Shown here piece after piece: positions 1 through 5,294 of a DNA stretch of 9,085 bases (positions within the stretch are counted from its first letter, which is position 1; every line of letters begins with the position of its first letter). The notes under the pieces were generated by a model, which did not search any database, had not been told where the DNA came from, and saw only the letters and a list, made by a program, of their open reading frames with translations. Source of the DNA: Clostridia bacterium. GTDB taxonomy: Bacteria; Bacillota; Clostridia; UMGS1883. The position numbers and the translations under genes were made by a program. Location of the stretch: the NCBI GenBank assembly GCA_017441965.1, contig JAFSBF010000162.1:1-9085 (forward strand), read 5' to 3'.

Positions 1-40
1 GTTCAAGAGGCCGGGAGTTCAAGTCTCCCCACTCAGACCA
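1..40 (+). tRNA. 3' part of a tRNA gene, probably tRNA-Pro (5' part lies before the window)
   Basis: The segment ends in an encoded CCA. Just before it are a perfect 5-bp T-stem (GGGAG / CTCCC) closing a TTCAAGT loop, a 7-nt acceptor strand CACTCAG and discriminator A. Positions 3-7 (TCAAG) look like the 3' side of an anticodon stem, followed by a short variable loop AGGCC. A 3' acceptor strand ending in G implies C1-G72, which is typical of bacterial tRNA-Pro, and the GT before TCAAG fits the end of a TTGGGT-like proline anticodon loop. The anticodon itself is outside the window, so the amino acid is an inference. A terminator follows directly at 47-80. Confidence 0.7.
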
Positions 41-154
41 AAAAAACACCGTATCCTTTTGAGGGTACGGTGTTTTTTTTCTTGCAAGGGAGACTTGAAC
101 TCAAGGTGAGCACGTGGTGTGAAGCCGGGTACCGAAATGCAAAGCATTTGGGTC
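23..154 (+). repeat. Direct repeat copy A (132 bp): tRNA 3' end, terminator, inverted T-arm copy, hairpin
   Basis: This segment recurs at 186-317 with few differences, at a period of 163 bp. In order it holds the last 18 nt of the tRNA (GTCTCCCCACTCAGACCA), the terminator hairpin, GGGAGACTTGAACTC at 88-102, and a hairpin at 131-153 (ACC-G-AAATGC, loop AAA, GCATTT-G-GGT, with one G-G mismatch). Positions 88-102 are the exact reverse complement of 16-30 in the tRNA T-arm, so 15 bp of long-range pairing is possible in a read-through transcript. No coding potential is supported here. Confidence 0.85.
47..80. terminator. Two-way intrinsic terminator after the tRNA
   Basis: A 10-bp stem (CACCGTATCC / GGGTACGGTG, one G-T wobble) closes a TTTTGA loop and is followed by eight T on the plus strand. 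A run of A lies on the other side (40-46), so it also reads as a hairpin plus U-run on the minus strand. It lies seven bases past the tRNA CCA and should end the tRNA transcript. Confidence 0.85.
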
Positions 155-203
155 GGCAAGCAGGGCAGATTGCCTTGTAATCTGCGTCTCCCCACTCAGA
201 CCA
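155..203 (+). pseudogene. tRNA-like remnant: anticodon-arm-like hairpin joined to a copied tRNA 3' end
   Basis: Positions 186-203 repeat the last 18 nt of the upstream tRNA, including CCA. The 31 bases before it (155-185) are unique to this copy and contain a perfect 7-bp stem with a 7-nt loop (GCAGATT / AATCTGC, loop GCCTTGT). This resembles an anticodon arm, but it lacks the usual T at the second loop position. There is no complete T-stem (GGGAG is missing) and no matching 5' acceptor strand, so this cannot be a functional tRNA. It could be a decayed or chimeric tRNA left by recombination, or an attachment-site duplication; the origin is inference. Confidence 0.4.
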
Positions 204-317
204 AAAAAAAAACCGTATCCTTTTGAGGGTACGGTGCTTTTTTCTTGCAAGGGAGACTTGAACTCAAAGTGAGCACGTGGCGTGAAGCCGGGTACCGAAA
301 TGCAAAGCATTTGGGTC
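186..317 (+). repeat. Direct repeat copy B (132 bp)
   Basis: This is the second copy of the segment at 23-154, in the same orientation and offset by 163 bp. It has the tRNA 3' end (186-203), terminator (212-243), inverted T-arm copy GGGAGACTTGAACTC (251-265) and the closing hairpin (294-316). The repeat stops at GGGTC (317), where the sequence becomes unrelated AT-rich DNA leading to the end of the transporter operon. Differences from copy A are a few point changes and a longer A-run. Confidence 0.85.
212..243. terminator. Two-way intrinsic terminator in repeat copy B
   Basis: A 9-bp stem (ACCGTATCC / GGGTACGGT, one wobble) closes a TTTTGA loop. T-rich sequence follows on the plus strand, and a run of ten A (203-212) precedes it, giving a U-run on the minus strand. 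No better terminator was seen after the ATPase gene that ends at 371, so this hairpin may stop the leftward amino-acid transporter transcript as well as rightward transcription from the tRNA side. Confidence 0.75.
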
Positions 318-370
318 CTTAAAATATAATCTTTTTGCCAATAAACGGTCGGTGCTGGTTTTACATTCCT

Positions 371-1102
371 TTATAAAACCTTGCCTAAAAATTCTTTTAA
401 TCTGGGATGCGAGGGATTATCGAAAATTTCTTCGGGTGTTCCCTTTGCGGCAACCTTTCCGTCATCCATAAATATTACGGTATCTGCAACCTCACGTGCA
501 AAGCCCATTTCGTGTGTTACCACAACCATTGTCATACCGTCTGCAGCAAGCTCCTTCATAACATCAAGAACCTCGCCTACCATTTCGGGGTCAAGTGCGC
601 TTGTCGGCTCGTCAAAGAGCATTACCTCGGGATTCATTGCAAGAGCACGTACAATAGCAATTCTCTGCTTCTGACCGCCTGAAAGCTGCTGAGGGTAAGC
701 ATCCGCCTTATCGGAAAGACCGACACGGCAAAGAAGCTCCATTGCCTTTTTATCTGCCTCGTCCTTAGTCATTTTTCCAAGCTTTACAGGTGCGAGGGTG
801 ATATTCTGCTTAATTGTAAGGTGCGGGAAAAGGTTAAAGTGCTGAAACACCATACCAATATTCTGACGAACCTTATTAATATCGCATTTTGGAGAAGTAA
901 TTTCTTCACCATTAAAGAAAATTTGACCTTCAGTAGGATTTTCAAGAAGGTTAAGGCATCTTAAAAACGTACTTTTACCACTGCCCGAGGGACCGATTAC
1001 AACAACCTGCTCCCCCTTGCGGATATTTTCGTCAATTCCTTTAAGAACGTGAATATCATTATTTTCGCCAAAATTTTTCTGAAGATTTTTAACGGTTATC
1101 AC
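371..1102 (-). CDS. glnQ: Polar amino-acid ABC importer, ATP-binding subunit (GlnQ type)
   Basis: This is the ATPase that powers uptake of a polar amino acid at the cytoplasmic face of the membrane. All nucleotide-binding motifs are intact (numbering from the chosen start): Walker [10 protein letters not shown] (37-45), Q-loop Gln87 in [10 protein letters not shown], signature LSGGQ (140-144), Walker B VMLFDEP with D164/E165, and H-loop His197 in VVTHEM. The LDPE D-loop and the C-terminal FDNP..PR..FL ending are typical of this family. I chose the GTG at 1102 because a strong ribosome binding site (AAAGGAGG, 1113-1120) lies 10 nt upstream; a longer frame from a TTG at 1123 would read through that site. 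The gene overlaps the permease end by 14 bp, which suggests translational coupling. The length of 243 residues is normal. The substrate cannot be assigned from the ATPase. Confidence 0.93.
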   Translation of the reverse strand: MITVKNLQKNFGENNDIHVLKGIDENIRKGEQVVVIGPSGSGKSTFLRCLNLLENPTEGQIFFNGEEITSPKCDINKVRQNIGMVFQHFNLFPHLTIKQNITLAPVKLGKMTKDEADKKAMELLCRVGLSDKADAYPQQLSGGQKQRIAIVRALAMNPEVMLFDEPTSALDPEMVGEVLDVMKELAADGMTMVVVTHEMGFAREVADTVIFMDDGKVAAKGTPEEIFDNPSHPRLKEFLGKVL

Positions 1103-1820
1103 TCTTACGCAGCCTCCTTTCAAGCTTGTTTACAAGCTGTGTAAAGAAAATTACCATAACAAGATAAATTCCTGCAACTGCAAAAAGCGGCATAAAGGTT
1201 TCATACGTAGCGCCACGAATAATATCGCCGCCCTTGGTAAGATCCTGTATAGCCACGTAGCCTGCAACGGACGTTTCCTTGAGAAGAACTATAAATTCAT
1301 TTGCAAGGGTGGGAAGAACACTTTTAAAAGCCTGCGGGAAAATAATGTATGCCATAGTTTTTATGTATCCGAAGCCAAGACTTCTGCCCGCCTCAAACTG
1401 ACCGTTATCGATACTCATAATACCGCTTCGGAAAATTTCGGCAACGTATGCACCTGAATTTATACCAAAAGCGGTTACAGCTATTAATATACCGTTACTG
1501 GAGCTTGCAAAAATTATGTAGTACATAATCATAAGCTGCACAACAACAGGTGTTCCGCGAATAACTGTAAGGTAAATATTGCAAAGGAAGTTTAAAACGC
1601 AAAGCACGCTTTTACCAAAGCTTTTACGCATACGCTTATGATTTTGCTCATACGTGCTGCGGATAATTGCAACGATAAGACCGATTGCAATACCCATCAG
1701 GCACGAAAAAAGCGTTATTTTAAGTGTTGCCCACAAGCCGTCGGTAATAAAGGTCCATCTGTTTTTTGTAATAAAGCATTTAATAAAATCGGACTTAAGT
1801 CCTGCAAAAAACTCTGCCAT
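1089..1820 (-). CDS. Polar amino-acid ABC importer, permease subunit (HisM/GlnP family)
   Basis: This is the membrane channel subunit. From the chosen ATG it is 243 residues with about five hydrophobic segments (near 30-52, 72-86, 93-118, 160-180 and 210-230). Family marks are RGTPVVVQ (88-95) and the EAA loop that docks the ATPase, starting EAGRSLG at 143-149 and reaching the conserved Pro162. The upstream in-frame extension (to 1928) crosses repeat DNA and is not membrane-protein-like, so the ATG at 1820 is preferred. The ribosome binding site is odd: the nearest candidate, AAAGG (1834-1838), sits 13 nt from the ATG and lies inside a GGCTGTGA segment repeated elsewhere in the leader. The gene lies second in the operon, 288 bp after the binding protein and 14 bp overlapping the ATPase gene. 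Confidence 0.92.
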   Translation of the reverse strand: MAEFFAGLKSDFIKCFITKNRWTFITDGLWATLKITLFSCLMGIAIGLIVAIIRSTYEQNHKRMRKSFGKSVLCVLNFLCNIYLTVIRGTPVVVQLMIMYYIIFASSSNGILIAVTAFGINSGAYVAEIFRSGIMSIDNGQFEAGRSLGFGYIKTMAYIIFPQAFKSVLPTLANEFIVLLKETSVAGYVAIQDLTKGGDIIRGATYETFMPLFAVAGIYLVMVIFFTQLVNKLERRLRKSDNR

Positions 1821-1855
1821 AGAGTTATCACAGCCTTTCTGACTGAAAATGTAAA

Positions 1856-1890
1856 GGGCTGTGACAAATCTATGTATTCTGTCACAGCCC
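1856..1890 (-). promoter_or_regulatory. Strong hairpin ahead of the permease gene, possible expression control
   Basis: A perfect 11-bp inverted repeat (GGGCTGTGACA / TGTCACAGCCC) with a 13-nt loop sits 35 bp before the permease ATG. It has no T-run and so is not an intrinsic terminator. The same segment recurs in this gap: in one orientation at 2094-2104 (directly after the binding-protein stop) and imperfectly at 1826-1835 (over the only ribosome-binding candidate of the permease). The hairpin could protect the upstream binding-protein message from 3' decay, or take part in a switch that exposes or hides the permease start. Hairpin formation is seen in the sequence; the role is inference. 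Confidence 0.5.
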
Positions 1891-1916
1891 GCTTTTGGGG
1901 CGAAGAAAAAATAGTG

Positions 1917-2090
1917 CAGAACAGACAAACTGAACCCGAAGCTGTATATAGATACTGCGAGAGGTGAAGTTTGTCTGTAGCATAAAGCGACTAATTATAA
2001 AATTCGTTATTTAACGAATTTTTTCTTTAAGTTCTTTGTCAAAATTCAAGTTACCCTTGAATAACAGTTTTGCTTTATGCGGTCTGTGCA
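1917..2090 (+). repeat. Structured intergenic element, copy 1 (possible small RNA)
   Basis: The core at 1917-1982 matches 3858-3923 at 60 of 66 positions. It folds as an 11-bp outer stem (1921-1931 with 1968-1978), a tandem GA/GA step, a 3-bp ACC/GGT helix, a purine-rich 4x4 internal loop, and an inner hairpin GCTGTAT / ATACTGC with one T-T mismatch (1941-1958). One base later a second domain opens with GCATAAAGC (1980-1988), which pairs with GCTTTATGC (2072-2080) and encloses an AT-rich hairpin (AAATTCGTTA / TAACGAATTT, 2000-2021) followed by T. The purine-rich loops and a G-T pair in the other copy favour reading it on the plus strand, opposite to the flanking genes. No promoter was found. 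It matches no RNA family I recognise. Confidence 0.65.
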
Positions 2091-2108
2091 TTTTGTCACA
2101 GCCCCTGA

Positions 2109-2870
2109 TTATTCAGCACTGATATATTTATCTACTATCTTCTGAAGTGTTCCGTCCTCTGTAAGCTCTTTAAGAGCCTTGTTGATAGAATCAAGAAGCT
2201 CTGTATTCTCCTTTGAAACTGCAATTGCATACTGTTCCTCAGCGTATGCAGTGTCGAGGATTACAAGATTTTCGCTTTCAGCAACGAATGCCTTTGCAGG
2301 CTCGTTATCAATGATAACGCAATCAACCTTGCCTATCTTAAGAGCCTCAACAGCGTCAGCACCCTTGTTGAAACGTGAAACCTTTCCAAGTCCCTCGTCC
2401 TCGATATCCCAGGTTGAGTAAAGGTCGCCTGTTGTACCTGTCTGTACACCGATTGTGTAGTTCTTGTCACCGAAAAGATCGTCAACAGTCTTGATTTCAG
2501 AATCCTTGTTAACGATAACAACCTGAACGCCTGTTGCATAGCTGTCAGAGAAGTTAACCTCTTCAAGTCTTTCATCTGTAACTGTCATACCTGCCATACC
2601 CATATCATACTTACCTGCTACAATAGCAGGGATGATAGAGTCAAATGCTGTATCTACAATTTCAAGCTCCATACCGAGCTTTTCTGCGATAACGCCGGCG
2701 ATTTCAGCATCAATACCTACAACCTTTTCACCCTCATAAAATTCATAAGGGGGGAATTCTGCATTGGTAGCCATTGTAAGAGTGTTTGTTTCTTTTTTAT
2801 CTTCGCCGCATGCAGCAAACACAAATACACAAAGAGCTAATGCAAGAATAAGAGAAATAGTCTTTTTCAT
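2109..2870 (-). CDS. Polar amino-acid ABC importer, substrate-binding lipoprotein (SBP_bac_3 family)
   Basis: This extracellular receptor delivers an amino acid to the permease. The 253-residue protein begins with a lipoprotein signal (MKK, hydrophobic stretch, lipobox FAAC with Cys21 as lipid anchor). The mature part has the family's two-lobe features: FPPYEF (39-44), GIDAEIAGVIAEKLG (52-66), FDSIIPAIVAGKYDMGMAG (76-94), then TDER with Arg101, the residue that normally grips the substrate carboxylate. GVQTGTTGD (141-149) follows, and IDNEP with Asp188, which normally contacts the amino group. The exact substrate (glutamine, arginine, cystine or other) cannot be told. A clear ribosome binding site GGAGG (2880-2884) lies 9 nt before the ATG, and a strong promoter lies at 2906-2934. 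It is the first gene of the operon, followed by an unusual 288-bp structured gap before the permease. Confidence 0.94.
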   Translation of the reverse strand: MKKTISLILALALCVFVFAACGEDKKETNTLTMATNAEFPPYEFYEGEKVVGIDAEIAGVIAEKLGMELEIVDTAFDSIIPAIVAGKYDMGMAGMTVTDERLEEVNFSDSYATGVQVVIVNKDSEIKTVDDLFGDKNYTIGVQTGTTGDLYSTWDIEDEGLGKVSRFNKGADAVEALKIGKVDCVIIDNEPAKAFVAESENLVILDTAYAEEQYAIAVSKENTELLDSINKALKELTEDGTLQKIVDKYISAE

Positions 2871-2905
2871 AATATGTAACCTCCAAAAATAATTTTAACA
2901 ATAAC

Positions 2906-2934
2906 ATTATAAGTTCATATGAATAAATTTGCAA
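2906..2934 (-). promoter_or_regulatory. Sigma-A-type promoter of the amino-acid transporter operon
   Basis: On the minus strand, TTGCAA (2929-2934) and a perfect TATAAT (2906-2911) are separated by exactly 17 bp. The predicted start leaves a leader of only about 30 nt before the ATG, too short for a riboswitch. The spacer contains a perfect palindrome TTCATATGAA (2914-2923), so a repressor could bind there; no regulator is identified. Confidence 0.8.
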
Positions 2935-2976
2935 GTCTTTTTTGTAAATATGCAAAAAAACTTATAAAATAGGAAT

Positions 2977-2995
2977 TTACTCGCATTGTGAGTAA
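2977..2995 (-). terminator. Weak hairpin after proC, possible terminator
   Basis: A 6-bp stem (TTACTC / GAGTAA) with a 7-nt loop lies 11 bp past the proC stop. The following minus-strand sequence is T-rich but interrupted (ATTCCTATTTT). It is the only hairpin found between proC and the transporter promoter, so it is a candidate end for the proline operon, but it is weak and read-through into the transporter operon is possible. Confidence 0.3.
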
Positions 2996-3005
2996 TTTTG
3001 CTATG

Positions 3006-3809
3006 TTACTTTTTGAGTGCTAATGTCTTTTCATATGCCTTTATAACGGCATTCATTGCACTCCCGCGAAGTCCGCCCTCTTCAAGGGCACGAACTCCTT
3101 CAATCGTTGTTCCGCCGGGTGAGCATACGGCATCCTTAAGCACGCCAGGGTGCTTTTGTGATTTTATAACCATTTCTGATGCACCCTTAACGGTTTCTGC
3201 CGCATATAAAAGTGCCTTATCCCTCGGTAATCCGCAGTCAACACCGCCATCGGCACGAGCCTCTATAAATAAATAAACAAAAGCGGGGCCGCAGCCTGAA
3301 ACGGCACTTGCCGCATCTATAAGACTTTCGGAAATTCTATCTATAATACCTGCGCAGGAGAAAATGCTTTCAAATTCTTTTTGTAAAGACATATCAAAAG
3401 ATGCCGCAGGGCTATAAAGAATTACACCCTCACCCACCGCACAGGGGGTATTTGGCATAATACGAACAAGCGGGCAGCTAAAGCCCAGAGTTTTTAAAAT
3501 TACATCGGTAGAAATTCCTGCCGCCATTGAAACAAGTGTGAAGTCATCCTTTCTTTTTTTAAGAACAGGTGCAATTTCCTTAAGTGTTGCCTCCATCACC
3601 TGAGGCTTTACCCCAAGAAATATATACTTACAGTATTTTAAAATTTCTTCGTTTGAAGAGGGGTTTGCGCCAATGCTTTCGCACAGGATAGTCGCTTTTT
3701 CGCTTATAAAATCAGAGGCGTAGATGTTTTCCCCACCGATAGCCTTTGCCGCAGCACTGCAAAGAGCACCGCCCATATTTCCGCAACCGATAAATCCTGC
3801 AGTTATCAT
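3006..3809 (-). CDS. proC: Pyrroline-5-carboxylate reductase
   Basis: ProC catalyses the last step of proline synthesis, reducing pyrroline-5-carboxylate with NAD(P)H in the cytoplasm. The 267-residue product has the expected family length. The N-terminal Rossmann motif is GFIGCGNMGGAL (5-16), followed by GVKPQ (66-70), RIMPNTP (116-122), the dimerisation and active-site region SGCGPAFVYLFIEA (171-184), and SPGGTTIEGV (230-239) with the helical C-terminus. The start is supported by AAAAGGAC (3817-3824) ending 7 nt before the ATG. proA and proB lie upstream on the same strand, so the whole proline pathway is together. A 236-bp gap with a structured element separates proA from proC, so expression of proC may be partly independent. 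Confidence 0.97.
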   Translation of the reverse strand: MITAGFIGCGNMGGALCSAAAKAIGGENIYASDFISEKATILCESIGANPSSNEEILKYCKYIFLGVKPQVMEATLKEIAPVLKKRKDDFTLVSMAAGISTDVILKTLGFSCPLVRIMPNTPCAVGEGVILYSPAASFDMSLQKEFESIFSCAGIIDRISESLIDAASAVSGCGPAFVYLFIEARADGGVDCGLPRDKALLYAAETVKGASEMVIKSQKHPGVLKDAVCSPGGTTIEGVRALEEGGLRGSAMNAVIKAYEKTLALKK

Positions 3810-3857
3810 AAAATCAGTCCTTTTTTAATAATTTTTTAAGGTGATAGGAAAAAGTTT

Positions 3858-4034
3858 CAGAACGGACAAACTGAACCCGAAGCTGTATGAGGATACTGCG
3901 AGAGGTGAAGTTTGTTCGTAGCAAAAAGATTAAAAACAAAGAAAAATTAATGAAATTTTTCTACAGATACTACTTAAGTGCAAACCAAATATATTCAGGA
4001 TAATTTTATAAATTGTTATTTTTTTGCGTTCTGG
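3858..4034 (+). repeat. Structured intergenic element, copy 2 (possible small RNA)
   Basis: This copy fills most of the proA-proC gap. Its core at 3858-3923 differs from copy 1 at six of 66 positions: three in the tetraloop of the inner hairpin, and three in the outer stem (3862-3872 with 3909-3919). In the outer stem one pair changes from A-T to G-C and another from G-C to G-T, so pairing is kept. The second domain opens with GCAAAAA (3921-3927), pairing with TTTTTGC (4021-4027). In copy 1 the fourth pair of this stem is T-A, here A-T, a second compensatory change. An AT-rich hairpin (GAAAAATT / AATTTTTC, 3941-3961) begins 18 nt after the core, the same offset as in copy 1, although its sequence differs. 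CAGAACG (3858-3864) and CGTTCTG (4027-4033) could also pair and close the whole element. Confidence 0.65.
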
Positions 4035-4045
4035 GGCTTTTTACA

Positions 4046-5293
4046 TCACCGTATGTGTCCTTGCCCTCGTATAATATACTTATAAGTGGTAAGCTCACAA
4101 AGTCCCATAGGTCCTCTTGCGTGGAGCTTTTGTGTGGAAATACCCATTTCGCAGCCAAGACCAAACTCTCCGCCGTCGGTAAAACGTGTTGACGCATTTA
4201 CATAAACGGCACTGCTATCCACTGCGGCAGTGAAAAGGCGTGCATTTTTTTCGTTTTGAGTAATAATGCTTTCACTGTGCCCCGTGGAATGTTTTCCTAT
4301 ATGGGTAATTGCCTCGTTAACATTCTCTGCAACACTTACAGCAAGAATATAGTCGAGAAATTCTGTGTCAAAATCATTTTCCCCTGCTTTTACACCGCCG
4401 ATAATATTGTAAGAAAGTTCATCGCATCTTAATTCAACCGCATTTTCGGGGCGATTTGTGACAAGCCGTTCTTTTACAAGAGGGAGAAAGTCATTTGCAA
4501 TATTTTTGTGCACGATAAGGCTTTCTAAAGCATTACATACGGATGGACGGCTCGTTTTAGCATTTTCAATTATATCAAGAGCCATAGAAAAGTCGGCACT
4601 TTCATCAACAAAAATGTGACATATTCCCGTTCCCGTTTGTATGCACGGAACCTTGGCGTTTTCAAGGCAGGCGTTTATAAGACCTGCGCCGCCTCTCGGA
4701 ATTAAAAGGTCAACGTATCCTACCGCCTGCATCAGCTCTGTCGCACTTGCCCTTGTGGTATCTTCTACAAGGTTAATCAGATTTTCAGGGAGATTGCACT
4801 CTGCAAGTGCTTTTCTGAGGGCATTTACAATGGCTTTGGCACTGTTATGCGCCTCTTTACCGACACGAAGAACAGACACATTACCGCTTTTAAGGGAAAG
4901 TGCGGCGGCATCACTCGTTACATTGGGGCGGCTTTCATAAATAATGGCGGTAACACCAATGGGCACTGCCACCTTTTCTATTAAAAGTCCGTCGGGGCGT
5001 TCATATGAAGAAAGAACATTACCCACAGGGTCAGGGAGAGCTGCCACGTCGCGTATTCCCTGCGCCATTTGTGCTATTCTTTCCTTTGAAAGTGTCAGGC
5101 GGTCTATCATAACGTCAGAGATTATCCCTCTTGAATTTTGAACGTCAATAGCGTTTGCGGCAAGAATTTCGTCGCAATCCTCCAAAAGGGCATCAGCCAT
5201 CTTTAATAGGGCAGCGTTTTTCTGCTCTGTATCAAGGAGCATTGCCTGCGCCTTTGCACTGCGTGCATTTTCAAGAATTTGTGTTGTAGTCAT
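4046..5293 (-). CDS. proA: Glutamate-5-semialdehyde dehydrogenase (gamma-glutamyl phosphate reductase)
   Basis: ProA reduces gamma-glutamyl phosphate to glutamate-5-semialdehyde with NADPH, the second step of proline synthesis. The 415 residues match the family's full length. Visible marks are PIGVTAIIYESRPNVTSDAA (111-130), SVLRVGKEAHNS (140-151) in the cofactor region, LIPRGGAGL (197-205), and the catalytic cysteine Cys253 in SRPSVCNALESL. FTDGGEFGLGCEMGIS (371-386) and HARGPMGL (391-398) follow near the C-terminus. One oddity is Val144, where most family members I know have glycine (LRGG). The ATG lies one base after the proB stop, with its ribosome binding site (GGAAGG region) inside the end of proB, so the two are almost certainly coupled. 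Confidence 0.97.
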   Translation of the reverse strand: MTTTQILENARSAKAQAMLLDTEQKNAALLKMADALLEDCDEILAANAIDVQNSRGIISDVMIDRLTLSKERIAQMAQGIRDVAALPDPVGNVLSSYERPDGLLIEKVAVPIGVTAIIYESRPNVTSDAAALSLKSGNVSVLRVGKEAHNSAKAIVNALRKALAECNLPENLINLVEDTTRASATELMQAVGYVDLLIPRGGAGLINACLENAKVPCIQTGTGICHIFVDESADFSMALDIIENAKTSRPSVCNALESLIVHKNIANDFLPLVKERLVTNRPENAVELRCDELSYNIIGGVKAGENDFDTEFLDYILAVSVAENVNEAITHIGKHSTGHSESIITQNEKNARLFTAAVDSSAVYVNASTRFTDGGEFGLGCEMGISTQKLHARGPMGLCELTTYKYIIRGQGHIR

Positions 5294-5294
5294 T

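Noticed and set aside
101..310. A 69-residue open frame on the minus strand across the tRNA-associated repeats
   Set aside because: It lies entirely in repeated, terminator- and tRNA-derived DNA, has no ribosome binding site, and has no protein-like pattern.
1103..1123. TTG start for the ATPase seven codons upstream
   Set aside because: The codons overlap the AAAGGAGG ribosome binding site; the GTG at 1102 fits the family N-terminus better.
1821..1928. N-terminal extension of the permease (36 extra residues)
   Set aside because: It would run through the GGGCTGTGACA hairpin and the edge of the repeat element, is not hydrophobic in a family-like way, and family members start near the MAEFF residues.
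1917..2090. CRISPR array or known self-cleaving ribozyme
   Set aside because: There are only two distant copies with no spacer periodicity, and I could not match the conserved strands of hammerhead, twister or pistol ribozymes.
2871..3005. Riboswitch or T-box ahead of the transporter operon
   Set aside because: The predicted transcript start leaves a leader of only about 30 nt, too short for such structures.
3810..3857. Separate promoter for proC
   Set aside because: Only a weak TTGTCC / TATCAC pair with 17-bp spacing was seen, overlapping the repeat core; not convincing enough to list.
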